A DNA stretch of 56,740 nt, from assembly GCA_018819515.1 (NCBI GenBank), contig JAHJPX010000001.1:1-56740 (forward strand). The letters are read 5' to 3'. Within the stretch, counting starts at the first letter, position 1. Every line of letters begins with the position of its first letter. Positions 41,015 through 49,824 of this stretch are shown here, in pieces. A program made the translations under genes and the position numbers. This DNA comes from Gammaproteobacteria bacterium. GTDB taxonomy: Bacteria; Pseudomonadota; Gammaproteobacteria; Burkholderiales; Rhodocyclaceae. Below the pieces are notes generated by a model. The model did no database searches. It was given only the letters and a program-made list of their open reading frames with translations, and was not told the origin of the DNA.

Positions 41015-43984
41015 TCAGTGCCGACGCCGGATCGGTAGGGGAGGGAGTTGCAGACTGAGCTTGCCGTCCGTTCCAGGTGATGCGGCAACCTTGCCCAACC
41101 CATCCCATACGTAACGGGCAACCTGAGGGTCCTCGATCAGCGCGCCGCAGGAGTCGGCGGCCAGAATTCGTTCGGGCGACATCGGGCGGGCTACCCCATA
41201 TCCCTGAACATAGTCGACGCCGACCTCGGCCAGGACCGCGACGGTCGCGGCGTCCTCGGCCCATTCGGCAATAGTCTTCATGCCAAGATTGTGCGACAGC
41301 TCGGCAATGGCTTCGACGATCGCCAGGTTGGCCGGATGTGAATTGACGTCGCGAACGAAGGCTCCGTCGATCTTTACCGCTTCGGCGGCCAATTCCTTCA
41401 AGTAGGAAAACGAAGTGTAGCCGGCACCGAAATCGTCAAGCGCGACTTTGGCGCCAAAGCTGCGGACCGTGTCGATGAAACGACTGGTATTGCGCAGATC
41501 GTGGAGCGCCACGCTTTCGGTAATCTCGAAACAAAGCGTTTTGGCGATGTCGCCTGCCTCAGTGATCATGGCGAAGGCGTCACGGATGAACTTCTCGTCG
41601 TTCAGCGACCCGCCGCTGAGATTGATACAAATGAAATTGGTTTTCCGCAGGCGGTCGCGATTTTCCGCCAACCAGTGAAGCGTCGTCGACAACACCCAGC
41701 GATCGATCAGCGAAATCCGGCCATTGTTTTCTGCTGCCGCAATGACCTTGCCGGCAGGTGTGATCGAGTTGTCGGCCTCTCGCAAGCGCAGCAAGACTTC
41801 GAAATCCAATGAATCATATGGCGCGGACAGCGACATGATCGGCTGCATGTCCAGAAAGAGTCCTTCGGGAACGCGACTGACCCCGAACCGTCCGATCAAG
41901 GCCAGTTCTTCGGATCTTTCCCGGAATGCCGCAGCGCCGCGTTCATAGACGACAAGGGTGCCTGGCGTACGTTTTGCCTCACGACAGGCCCGGTCCGCAA
42001 TCGAAATTACATCGCGGATGACGGTCGCCTCCATTACCTCGATCAACCCGATGGAAACCTTGACCTGAAATGCCTTGTCACCGATATGGCAGGCTTCGTC
42101 CTCGACGGCTTCGATCAACTGCTGGCAAATGGCTGCCGATTCGGCAATCGTCTTGTTCACGAAGATAACGACAAATTCATCACCCCCAACGCGGCCGACA
42201 TGATGGTCCGGACCGAGGACTTGCCTGATTCGCTGGCAAATATCCTTGAGCACATCGTCGCCCGTCGTATGTCCGTACAGATCGTTGATCAACTTGAAGC
42301 GATCCAGATCGAGGTACGCGATCGCCAGCGGCCGAGATCGAAGGAGTTCGCGGCTTGCCGTCTGTAGCGCCTTCTCGATACCGCGGCGATTGAGCACATC
42401 GGTCAGCGGGTCGTATTCGGACAAGTACTCGAGTCGTCCGGTCGCCTTGGCGCGGTCGGTAACGTCCTGCATCGAGCCTTCGATGCGGTCGCCGGCAACT
42501 GTAGCCTTTACATGGAAGGTCCGCTCGGCGACAAAGCTTCCTGGACGACCGTCGACTTCGATGTCGCCACCACCGCTAGCGAGCAGGCGTAGCAATTCCC
42601 ACGATTCATCGCCAAAAAGCTCCTGCCAGCGTCGATCTATGTCGCCCCCGCGATCTTTAGAATCGCAAAGCATGGCTCGCAGAGCGGGGTTTCCGCCAAT
42701 GAAATCGCCGTTCAGGTCGAGCGTAAACAATCCAATCGGCAAGGCGTCGTACGTTCCTCGCAACTCCTCCTGCGCATGCACGCGCTGTCGGCGTTCCTCA
42801 CGCATCTGTGCCGCGATCGCTAACGCTGCCATCAGGCTGGAGGATGCGGCGGCAGTGACGCTGTTGCCTGCCGAGATCAGTCCTTTCAATCCCAAGGCGG
42901 CCGAAACGATCTCCGAAACAGACGACAATACCGCTATCGCAATCGAAGCGCCATACCATTTTGCAACCGCTGATCTCGTCAGAAACAGGATTCGCGAGAC
43001 CATGAATACAAGAATAAATGCGCCAAGAGCAACAATGCCCCACATGACGGGCAAAAAAGACCCATATGGCAACACTAGTGCTGCGACCAGCAGCGGAAAA
43101 CTCATCCACTGCGCCAAGTTCAACACTGCAGCGTATCCAACGCGTTTAAGATCGTCGCTAAATAGTCGGGCGAACAAGGTATAGGTCAGAATGTAGTTGG
43201 TAGCGATGGTCAGTTTGCGCAGAGGATGCAGCAAATCCAGCGGAATATCGTGCCCGAGCCATTGGGTGTCCCAGCCTGCCGACAAACTTGCTACCCGAAG
43301 ATTGCCTACGAGCCAAGCAGCGAACAAAACGTACATCCACTCCTGATTTACTACGGCAACGATCAGCACGAATGCTGCCAGCATCATCAAGCTACCCTCA
43401 AGCAAACCGGACCGATGATGATCGACGGCAGTGGAGATCGCGAGCTGATCAGCGCGCCATTGCAGAATGGAAATACGGGCAGGTCCGGAATAGCTCGTCT
43501 TGCACAGAACATCCAGTCCAGCCTGTGTCACACGCGCTGCAAACCCGAAACCAGACTTGACTCGGAAGAAGCCGCTGGACATGGTCTTCGTGTCCGCGCT
43601 ACCGATCACCTGAAGCGTATCGGTACTCCAGCATTCGATCTTCTGTGCATGGCGACTCGGAAATTCTATCCGTGGATCGTCAGTGTGCGTCGATGCAATA
43701 TGGAAGCGGAACCAAAACGGGTTCTCGGACAGGTGCGTGTATCTTCTAAACACTGATTCGGCACCGCGATCAAGCTCCGCCAAGGCTTCAGCGGGAGTCA
43801 TGGTCGGAAGTGTTTGCTCAACTACCCGAAATTCAATGGGGGTGCCGCCACTATAGGCGTATCGGTCTTCCCATGTCGTCCATGCGATTACCGACAACAC
43901 CACGACAGCAAAGGGCACGGCGTATACGGAGAACCCAAGCAAGAATTTGGCAACTGCTTGGTTGGCACGCTCCCAAAGCAACAC
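41015..43984 (-). CDS. Membrane diguanylate cyclase/phosphodiesterase (7TM-PAS-GGDEF-EAL)
   Basis: 989 residues. Helix at about 14-35, extracytoplasmic domain (36-185) like 7TMR-DISM sensors, several membrane helices between about 190 and 400, a PAS domain (about 425-520), GGDEF (about 530-690) and EAL (about 705-955). GRVGGDEFVV near residue 598 is an intact cyclase site. The EAL signature reads EVLLRL instead of EALLR, but the metal and catalytic residues in INLSG, EITES, DDFGAGYTS, VKIDG, AEWAED and VQGYG are kept. Dual activity is possible; net c-di-GMP effect cannot be told. GTG 43984 has AAGGGGGT upstream. Probably cotranscribed with the FeeM-like gene 55 bases upstream. Confidence 0.93.
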   Translation of the reverse strand: MLLWERANQAVAKFLLGFSVYAVPFAVVVLSVIAWTTWEDRYAYSGGTPIEFRVVEQTLPTMTPAEALAELDRGAESVFRRYTHLSENPFWFRFHIASTHTDDPRIEFPSRHAQKIECWSTDTLQVIGSADTKTMSSGFFRVKSGFGFAARVTQAGLDVLCKTSYSGPARISILQWRADQLAISTAVDHHRSGLLEGSLMMLAAFVLIVAVVNQEWMYVLFAAWLVGNLRVASLSAGWDTQWLGHDIPLDLLHPLRKLTIATNYILTYTLFARLFSDDLKRVGYAAVLNLAQWMSFPLLVAALVLPYGSFLPVMWGIVALGAFILVFMVSRILFLTRSAVAKWYGASIAIAVLSSVSEIVSAALGLKGLISAGNSVTAAASSSLMAALAIAAQMREERRQRVHAQEELRGTYDALPIGLFTLDLNGDFIGGNPALRAMLCDSKDRGGDIDRRWQELFGDESWELLRLLASGGGDIEVDGRPGSFVAERTFHVKATVAGDRIEGSMQDVTDRAKATGRLEYLSEYDPLTDVLNRRGIEKALQTASRELLRSRPLAIAYLDLDRFKLINDLYGHTTGDDVLKDICQRIRQVLGPDHHVGRVGGDEFVVIFVNKTIAESAAICQQLIEAVEDEACHIGDKAFQVKVSIGLIEVMEATVIRDVISIADRACREAKRTPGTLVVYERGAAAFRERSEELALIGRFGVSRVPEGLFLDMQPIMSLSAPYDSLDFEVLLRLREADNSITPAGKVIAAAENNGRISLIDRWVLSTTLHWLAENRDRLRKTNFICINLSGGSLNDEKFIRDAFAMITEAGDIAKTLCFEITESVALHDLRNTSRFIDTVRSFGAKVALDDFGAGYTSFSYLKELAAEAVKIDGAFVRDVNSHPANLAIVEAIAELSHNLGMKTIAEWAEDAATVAVLAEVGVDYVQGYGVARPMSPERILAADSCGALIEDPQVARYVWDGLGKVAASPGTDGKLSLQLPPLPIRRRH

Positions 43985-44039
43985 TAGCCAGTACCCCCTT
44001 GTACCTCATATCGGTTTGCATTCGCGAATGCGCATGCGG

Positions 44040-44816
44040 TCAAATTCTGGGGTTTATTCTAGTCCGAGATTCAAGGCTGCCAGCGACGCGGATTGAAAGC
44101 TGGTCGAAAATATCGTGGTGGACATTGATATCCGGGTGCGCCGTGAGGCACATAAAACCATGTAGTGGGTGATGTGCGGCCTTCCACCGCAACTCTGCCG
44201 TGGGGATGTTAAAGGCCATTACGCGATGGGGCATGCCGCCAACGTGCCGCATGGGAATGAAGCACTTGGTGGCGAATACATCCTGGAACAACAACGCGTC
44301 ATATTGTCGATCGAGGGGCTTGCGTGCGGTAATAACCATCCAGTCGATCTTCGCGGACTGACAGTACAAAAAGTACGCTTTGAAGAGTACCGTTTTAACC
44401 AAGCGCCCCGTGGGTCCCTCGATGATCCCAAGGCGCGTTGCTTCGGCTAGCTCAAATCCTTCCAGCCACTCCGGGAGCGTAACGGAGCTTTCCAGATTGA
44501 GAGGTGCGAATTGGTTCGTCTGGATTCGCATTGTTCCAAGTGCGGATCCATCAAGCTTCGACTCGGCGATAAGGACGATGGTGCCCGGATCGAAATCAGC
44601 GTTTTCGGGTTCCGTTAGTTTCGCGGCGAACTCCGGAACGTGACGGGCGTAGGCGGCGTGACGCAAAGCCACCGCTTTCTGTAGTTGTGATTGGGTGGAT
44701 GCAATACTGACCGTAAATGGCAGATGTTCTTCTCTTGAAGGCGCATGATACTGAGCGGCCTTTACCTTGGGTAGGCCCTCGGATGCTGCCACCGCTACCT
44801 CCATCGATACCGTCAT
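44040..44816 (-). CDS. FeeM-like N-acyl amino acid synthase / GNAT-fold acyltransferase
   Basis: 258 residues. The pattern FTVSIASTQSQLQKAVALRH, TMRIQTNQFAPL, ELAEATRLGIIEG, GRLVKTVLFKAYFLYC and IDWMVITARKPLDRQYD fits the FeeM/autoinducer-synthase GNAT-like fold that moves acyl groups from ACP to amino acids. Product identity is unknown; exosortase-associated acyltransferases are a related alternative. ATG 44816 has GGAGGG eight bases upstream. Base composition is lower in GC than the neighbours, and so is its promoter region. Its position just upstream of the c-di-GMP enzyme suggests linked signalling. Confidence 0.72.
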   Translation of the reverse strand: MTVSMEVAVAASEGLPKVKAAQYHAPSREEHLPFTVSIASTQSQLQKAVALRHAAYARHVPEFAAKLTEPENADFDPGTIVLIAESKLDGSALGTMRIQTNQFAPLNLESSVTLPEWLEGFELAEATRLGIIEGPTGRLVKTVLFKAYFLYCQSAKIDWMVITARKPLDRQYDALLFQDVFATKCFIPMRHVGGMPHRVMAFNIPTAELRWKAAHHPLHGFMCLTAHPDINVHHDIFDQLSIRVAGSLESRTRINPRI

Positions 44817-45084
44817 TTTTCAAGCCCTCCAAGGCATCTTAGAACAACAAACCATCGCCCAGGAATTGGTCGTGGTGTTACTAGTCTGGCATCACCTTGC
44901 GGTAAGCAAATGGTGAGTGGAATTGGCGACATACCCTTCTATTTCTTGTTAGATAGATAGGGAAATTCAAATCACTGTTTAGACTAATGTTTACTCTACA
45001 GGAGGGGTATTACGAAATAACTAAACAAAAACAGGGGGCAGGATACCCCCTGTTCTTGCTTTCCGCAACGCGAATGCGCGCTAA
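44817..45084. promoter_or_regulatory. AT-rich spacer, FeeM-like gene promoter region and efp 3' end
   Basis: 268 bases, clearly AT-richer than the window (for example 44938-45030). It should carry the promoter of the FeeM-like gene on the minus strand; no clean -35/-10 pair is seen. GGTGTTACTAGTCTGGCATCACC-like dyad at about 44875-44902 is imperfect. The efp terminator lies at 45023-45053. Confidence 0.35.
45023..45053 (-). terminator. Intrinsic terminator of efp
   Basis: On the minus strand ACAGGGGG, a 7-base loop, CCCCCTGT, then TTTTGTTTAG. Stem positions 45031-45038 and 45046-45053. It lies 32 bases past the efp stop. Confidence 0.9.
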
Positions 45085-45642
45085 CTACTTGATGCGGGCG
45101 CGGTACTCGCCGGTGCGGGTATCGATTTCGATCTTGTCGCCGATGGCGACGAAGATCGGCACCGGCAATTCGAATCCGGTGGTGATCTTGGCGGGTTTCA
45201 TGACCTTGCCGGAGGTATCGCCCTTGACGGCGGGTTCGGTATAGACGACCTCGCGTACGACGGCGTTCGGCATTTCGACTGAAATTGCCCGGCCGTTGTA
45301 GAAAACGACTTCCATCTGCATGCCGTCTTCAAGGTAGTTGAGGGCGTCGCCCATGTTCTCGGCTTCGACTTCGTACTGGTTGTACTCGCCGTCCATGAAT
45401 ACGTACATGGGATCGGCGAAGTAGGAGTAAGTGCACTCCTTGCGGTCGAGGACGACGAGCTCGAACTTGTCGTCGGCCTTGTAGACCGTCTCCGAGTTGG
45501 TGCCGGTGAGCAGGTTTTTGAGCTTCATCTTGACCACGGCGGCGTTGCGGCCGGACTTGTTGTACTCGGCCTTCTGGACGACCAAGGGGTCGCTGCCGAC
45601 CATGATGACGTTGCCGATGCGTACTTCCTGAGCGGTTTTCAT
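45085..45642 (-). CDS. efp: Elongation factor P
   Basis: 185-residue factor relieving ribosome stalling at polyproline. KOW-like N-terminal domain and two OB domains; tip loop YNKSGRNAAVVK with Arg at residue 32, the site rhamnosylated in Pseudomonas- and beta-type EF-P, instead of the Lys34 of E. coli. The modifying enzyme EarP is encoded 46 bases upstream on the same strand. Own promoter candidate at 45688-45716 and own terminator. Confidence 0.97.
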   Translation of the reverse strand: MKTAQEVRIGNVIMVGSDPLVVQKAEYNKSGRNAAVVKMKLKNLLTGTNSETVYKADDKFELVVLDRKECTYSYFADPMYVFMDGEYNQYEVEAENMGDALNYLEDGMQMEVVFYNGRAISVEMPNAVVREVVYTEPAVKGDTSGKVMKPAKITTGFELPVPIFVAIGDKIEIDTRTGEYRARIK

Positions 45643-45687
45643 GGTGCTTGTCTTGCCCTCGCGCGGGGCCGAAAAAATAAACCGCGC

Positions 45688-45717
45688 ATTATAGCCGCTC
45701 GCGGCAGAAACACACCA
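45688..45717 (-). promoter_or_regulatory. Candidate promoter of efp
   Basis: Minus-strand TATAAT at 45693-45688, overlapping the earP stop codon. The -35 is weak (TGGTGT or GGTGTG). It allows efp to be expressed above earP. Confidence 0.5.
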
Positions 45718-46774
45718 GGTTTTGCTCTAGGTTCCCCGGTTTTGCGATCTCCTTTGCCCAGCGCGGGCCGTGAAAAGTCAGCCGTGGCAACACGCCGCGG
45801 AATGCCGGCCATGTCTCGCCGATGCCACCCCGGCCGTTCCAGGCCATCCAGAAGTTTGTCAGCGCGTTCCGTGTCTGCGGGTCCCCACTTAGGCCGGTGG
45901 TGTAGCGTTTCAGGAAGGCTTCCAGTTTGACGAAATGGGCGCCGTCCTCCTGCGGATACGCCTGCCAGACGAACGGTCGCTGCGCCCATTGGGCTCGAAC
46001 GAATGAGTCTTCGCCGCGGACGAAGTTGAGGTCGCTGTCCACGAGCCGCCGATCGTATTCCGTCTGGGCGACGAAGGGCTCGGCGATCAATTCGAGGCTC
46101 CCGCGTCGGACCGTTGCATTGACCGGAAAATTACGTCCCAGCCAGTGCTGGACTTGTTGGCGTGCCGCGCCCTCGGCGACGCGGCACGATACCGGTTCGT
46201 CCCCTTCTGCCCAGGCCTGGAGGAGGGCAGGCAGGGCTGGATTGTCATAACAGAACAGCGATACGACCAGCTCGGCACCAACGTTTCTCAACGGGGGATC
46301 GGGCAGGTCGCGTGCGCGGATCAGGCCGCCGGTTCCGGGTGCGAAACCCGGAAAGAAGAAGTGCTTGAGCAGTGGCAGCGTCGGGTGCGGAGAGGGCAGG
46401 CCGTGGCATCCCGCCACCCAGTCCTCTGCCGACAGATACTCGAGGTTGATCCACACCGGCGCCTTCGGTTGCGACGCCATGGCCTCGACGAACGCAGCAG
46501 GCAGTTCGCAGGCGAAGGATTCGATGACGACTTGTCCAGGATGTACGCCCGAAAAATCCGCCGGCCAGTGCCGAATCTCGACGCCGTCGACCTGCTGGAC
46601 ATCCCGTTCCGGATCGATGCCCGGCCGCAAATCTGCGAGCGGCACCGGATCGTCGATCCACAGGCGCACCGCCCAGCCGTGTTCCTTCGCCAACTGTCGG
46701 GCGAGCCGCCAGCACACGCCGGCATCGCCGAGGTTGTCGACGACGCGGCAAAAAAGATCGCACGAGAGGCCCAT
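45689..46774 (-). CDS. earP: EF-P arginine rhamnosyltransferase
   Basis: 361-residue GT-B inverting glycosyltransferase that adds rhamnose from dTDP-rhamnose to Arg32 of EF-P. CDLFCRVVDNLGDAGVCWRL near the N-terminus holds the Asp residues needed for catalysis (about 13 and 17), and the C-terminal nucleotide-binding part contains DSDLNFVRGEDSFVRAQW. Pairing with efp confirms the role. Repeat copy 10 encodes GVLPRLTF near the C-terminus. ATG 46774 is divergent from the uracil glycosylase with 22 bases between. Confidence 0.96.
   Translation of the reverse strand: MGLSCDLFCRVVDNLGDAGVCWRLARQLAKEHGWAVRLWIDDPVPLADLRPGIDPERDVQQVDGVEIRHWPADFSGVHPGQVVIESFACELPAAFVEAMASQPKAPVWINLEYLSAEDWVAGCHGLPSPHPTLPLLKHFFFPGFAPGTGGLIRARDLPDPPLRNVGAELVVSLFCYDNPALPALLQAWAEGDEPVSCRVAEGAARQQVQHWLGRNFPVNATVRRGSLELIAEPFVAQTEYDRRLVDSDLNFVRGEDSFVRAQWAQRPFVWQAYPQEDGAHFVKLEAFLKRYTTGLSGDPQTRNALTNFWMAWNGRGGIGETWPAFRGVLPRLTFHGPRWAKEIAKPGNLEQNLVCFCRERL
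45773..45796 (-). repeat. Dispersed 24-bp motif, copy 10
   Basis: 23 of 24 positions match. It lies inside earP in its own orientation, first frame (GVLPRLTF), 84 bases before the end of the gene. Confidence 0.9.
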
Positions 46775-46796
46775 CGGTAGACGTTATCCTATTCCA

Positions 46797-47420
46797 ATGC
46801 AGAATCTCCAACGTTGCACCGCCTGCCCGCGACTGGCGGACTTTCTTGCCGAGGTTCGGACGCGCCGTCCCGACTACCACGCGCGTCCCGTGTCGCCGTT
46901 CGGCGATCCGCGGGCGCGGCTGTTGATCGTCGGTCTGGCGCCGGGCATGCACGGCGCGAACCGCACGGGGCGACCGTTCACGGGCGACTACGCCGGCATT
47001 CTGCTCTACGAAACACTGCATCGCTACGGTTTTGCCGATCATCCGGAATCGGTTTCGGCGGACGATGGTTTGCAACTCACGGACTGTCGGATCACCAACG
47101 CCGTCAAGTGCCTGCCGCCGGCGAACAAACCGGAACCGGCCGAAATCAGAACCTGCAATCACTACCTGTCCGACGAGTTGAAAGATGCGTCGGAAATACG
47201 CGCAATCCTCGCGTTGGGCCTGATTGCCCACAAGGCGGTACTGACGGCCCTCGGGCTGAAGCAGAGCGCGCTGGCGTTCGGGCACGGCGCGCGCCATCCG
47301 CTGCCGGACGGGCGCTTGTTGTTCGATTCCTACCATTGCAGCCGCTACAACACACAGACCCGGCGTCTCACCACGGCTGACTTTCACGATGTCTTCGAAG
47401 CGATCCGCCGCGAGCTTTGA
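46797..47420 (+). CDS. Uracil-DNA glycosylase, family 5 (UDGb) type
   Basis: 207-residue iron-sulfur glycosylase removing uracil and related lesions from DNA. Cluster Cys in RCTACPRL (about 7-10), CLPPANKP and RTC; active-site loop VGLAPGMHGANRTGRPFTGDYAG fits family 5 rather than family 4. ATG 46797 is chosen over a long upstream shadow across earP. Repeat copy 11 near the 3' end reads RLTTADF. The end overlaps uvrC by 32 bases, grouping two repair genes. Confidence 0.93.
   Translation: MQNLQRCTACPRLADFLAEVRTRRPDYHARPVSPFGDPRARLLIVGLAPGMHGANRTGRPFTGDYAGILLYETLHRYGFADHPESVSADDGLQLTDCRITNAVKCLPPANKPEPAEIRTCNHYLSDELKDASEIRAILALGLIAHKAVLTALGLKQSALAFGHGARHPLPDGRLLFDSYHCSRYNTQTRRLTTADFHDVFEAIRREL
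47362..47385 (+). repeat. Dispersed 24-bp motif, copy 11
   Basis: 21 of 24 positions match. It lies near the 3' end of the uracil-DNA glycosylase gene in its own orientation, third frame (RLTTADF), ending three bases before the uvrC ATG. Confidence 0.85.
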
Positions 47421-49212
47421 CGCAAAGGAATTCCTGGCGACCCTGACCGAAGCGCCGGGCGTGTATCGCATGCTCGACGTCGATGGCAAGGTGTTGTACG
47501 TCGGCAAGGCGAAGAACCTGAAGAAGCGCGTTTCGTCGTACTTTCAGAAGACGGGCCGGAGTCCGCGCATCGTGCTCATGTTGCAGCAGGTCGCAAATGT
47601 CGAGACGACCGCCACGCGCTCGGAAGCGGAGGCGCTGATCCTTGAAAACACGCTGATCAAGAAGCTGGCGCCGAAATACAACATCCTTTTCCGCGACGAC
47701 AAGTCCTATCCGTACATTGCCTTGACCGGCCACGAGTTTCCACGGCTTACTTACCATCGCGGCGCGCTGGACCGGAAGTCGCGCTACTTCGGGCCCTTTC
47801 CAAGCGGCCTGGCGGTGCGCGAAAGCATCAAGTTGTTACAGCGGACTTTTCTTCTGCGGACATGCGAGGACAGCGTTTTCGCGCATCGTTCGCGTCCCTG
47901 CCTGATGCATCAGCTCAGGCGCTGCAAGGCGCCGTGCGTCGGGCTGATTTCGGCGGAGGATTATGCGCGGGACGCCCGCCTGGCCGAACTGTTCCTGCGT
48001 GGAAGGCAGAGCGAAGTCATCGACGGATTGACGATGCAAATGCAGATGGCCGCCGACTCCTTGCGCTTCGAAGAGGCCGCGGCCTTACGCGACCAGGTTC
48101 GCTCGCTGCAGGCGGTGCTGCATCGCCAGTACGTCAGTTCGACAGCAGCCGAAGAAGCGGACATCCTGGCGGTCGTCGTTGCAACCGGCAGCGAAATCTG
48201 CGTCAATCTGGCGATGGTTCGCGGCGGTCTGCATCTTGGTGATCGCGCGTACTTTCCGCAGGGCGGCAGCGGCGCAGCTGAACCCGGCGAGGCCCTGGAG
48301 GCCTTCATCGTTCAACATTATGTCGATCATCCGCCGCCGCGCCGGATCATCGTCGGCATCGACGTCCGGGACGAATGCGCCGCCTGCTTCGATGGCAAGA
48401 ACGTCACGATCGCGCTTCCGCACAACGAAAGGGAGCGGGCGTGGTACGAAATGGCGGATAAAAACGCCCGGCTCGCCGCCGAAGCGCGGCGGCTCTCGAA
48501 GCGACGCGCCGGCGGCCGCCTCGTCGCCCTGCAGGAGGCGCTGGCGATGCCGGAGATGCCGCATCGTATCGAGTGTTTCGACATCAGCCACACGATGGGC
48601 GAGGGCGCGGTCGCCTCCTGCGTCGTCTGCGTCGATGGCGCGATGAAGAAGGGTGACTACCGGCGCTTCAACATCGCCGACATCGAACCCGGCGACGACT
48701 ATGGCGCCATGCGCCAGGCACTGACGCGGCGTTACGAGAAGGTGGCCACGGGAGACAGTCCGGCACCGGACCTCATCCTGATCGACGGCGGCAAGGGCCA
48801 GCACCGTGTCGCGCGCGAGGTGTTGACCGAACTGGCCCTTGATCACCTCGCGTCAGTGGGCGTTGCGAAAGGGGAATTGCGCAAGCCCGGGCTGGAAACC
48901 CTGTTTGTCCACGGCCGAGCCGAGCCGCTACAATTACCGCCGGATCACCCCGGATTCCACCTGATACAGGAAATTCGCGACGAGGCGCACCGCTTTGCCA
49001 TCGCCGGTCATCGGGCCAGGCGCGCCAAGCCGCGTGGCCGCTCGAAGCTGGAGGATGTACCGGGCGTCGGCCCGGCAAAGCGGCGCAGTTTGCTGGCGCA
49101 TTTCGGCGGACTGGATGGCGTCATGGCGGCAACCGTGGAGGATCTTTGTCGCGCGGAGGGAATTTCCCGCCGCCTTGCCACTGTCATTCATGGTTACCTG
49201 CACGCACGCTGA
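47389..49212 (+). CDS. uvrC: Excinuclease ABC subunit C
   Basis: 607-residue nuclease making both incisions in nucleotide excision repair. GIY-YIG domain (PGVYRMLDVDGKVLYVGKAK, about 23-50), UVR domain (about 200-235), RNase H-like endonuclease with Asp in ECFDISHTMG and LILIDGGKGQ, and C-terminal helix-hairpin-helix motifs (LEDVPGVGPAKRRSLL). ATG 47389 overlaps the glycosylase gene. uvrB is at 53186. HEFPRLTY near residue 120 resembles the repeat but is natural to UvrC. Confidence 0.97.
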   Translation: MSSKRSAASFDAKEFLATLTEAPGVYRMLDVDGKVLYVGKAKNLKKRVSSYFQKTGRSPRIVLMLQQVANVETTATRSEAEALILENTLIKKLAPKYNILFRDDKSYPYIALTGHEFPRLTYHRGALDRKSRYFGPFPSGLAVRESIKLLQRTFLLRTCEDSVFAHRSRPCLMHQLRRCKAPCVGLISAEDYARDARLAELFLRGRQSEVIDGLTMQMQMAADSLRFEEAAALRDQVRSLQAVLHRQYVSSTAAEEADILAVVVATGSEICVNLAMVRGGLHLGDRAYFPQGGSGAAEPGEALEAFIVQHYVDHPPPRRIIVGIDVRDECAACFDGKNVTIALPHNERERAWYEMADKNARLAAEARRLSKRRAGGRLVALQEALAMPEMPHRIECFDISHTMGEGAVASCVVCVDGAMKKGDYRRFNIADIEPGDDYGAMRQALTRRYEKVATGDSPAPDLILIDGGKGQHRVAREVLTELALDHLASVGVAKGELRKPGLETLFVHGRAEPLQLPPDHPGFHLIQEIRDEAHRFAIAGHRARRAKPRGRSKLEDVPGVGPAKRRSLLAHFGGLDGVMAATVEDLCRAEGISRRLATVIHGYLHAR

Positions 49213-49214
49213 CG

Positions 49215-49787
49215 ATGCCGCTCAACATTCCGAACCTGCTCACCTGGGCGCGCATCCTTTCGATTCCGCTGTTTCTCGGCGTTTTCTATTTCCCTTGGGA
49301 ATGGTTGCATCCACGTGACCAGAACCTGTTGGCCACTATCATATTTGTCGCCGCCGCCGTCACCGACTGGTTCGACGGCTGGATCGCCAGGAAGCTTGGC
49401 CAGACTTCCGCTTTTGGCGAGTTTCTCGATCCGGTGGCGGACAAGCTCATGGTGGCCGCCGCACTGGTCATGCTCGTACAATTGGGCAGGGTGGACGCGA
49501 TCATCGCCTTCATCATCATCGGCCGGGAGATCGCCATCTCGGCGCTGCGCGAATGGATGGCCAAGATCGGCGCTGCGCGCAGCATTGCCGTTTCCTTCGT
49601 CGGCAAATTGAAGACGACGGCACAAATGATCGCCATCCCCATGCTGCTGTATCACGACCGGATTTCGTCCCTCGATCCGCAATGGATCGGCACCTGGCTG
49701 ATCTACGGCGCGGCGATTCTGACGCTTTGGTCGATGGCGTACTATCTTCGCAAGGCTTGGCCGGAGATCGTTGCGCGCAATCGTTGA
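49215..49787 (+). CDS. pgsA: CDP-diacylglycerol-glycerol-3-phosphate 3-phosphatidyltransferase
   Basis: 190-residue membrane enzyme making phosphatidylglycerophosphate. It has the CDP-alcohol phosphotransferase motif DG-x2-AR-x8-G-x3-D-x3-D (DGWIARKLGQTSAFGEFLDP and ADK), and four to five membrane helices. ATG 49215 lies two bases after uvrC. The consensus tRNA promoter overlaps its stop. Confidence 0.96.
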   Translation: MPLNIPNLLTWARILSIPLFLGVFYFPWEWLHPRDQNLLATIIFVAAAVTDWFDGWIARKLGQTSAFGEFLDPVADKLMVAAALVMLVQLGRVDAIIAFIIIGREIAISALREWMAKIGAARSIAVSFVGKLKTTAQMIAIPMLLYHDRISSLDPQWIGTWLIYGAAILTLWSMAYYLRKAWPEIVARNR

Positions 49788-49811
49788 CACGAATAAGTCC
49801 CAAGATATAAT
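49784..49811 (+). promoter_or_regulatory. Consensus sigma-70 promoter for tRNA-Gly
   Basis: TTGACA (49784-49789) and TATAAT (49806-49811) with a 16-bp spacer; both hexamers match consensus perfectly. The predicted start lies about 7 bases before the tRNA. The -35 overlaps the pgsA stop codon. Confidence 0.92.
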
Positions 49812-49824
49812 TCGCGTCCGTTAT

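Noticed and set aside
42246..43184. 312-codon plus-strand ORF opposite the GGDEF/EAL gene
   Set aside because: Low-complexity Ser/Arg-rich shadow of the PAS and membrane region; no start signal.
47725..47755. Motif-like sequence in uvrC (HEFPRLTY)
   Set aside because: PRL(A/T) after HE(F/H) is natural in UvrC proteins and the DNA match covers only the 3' half.
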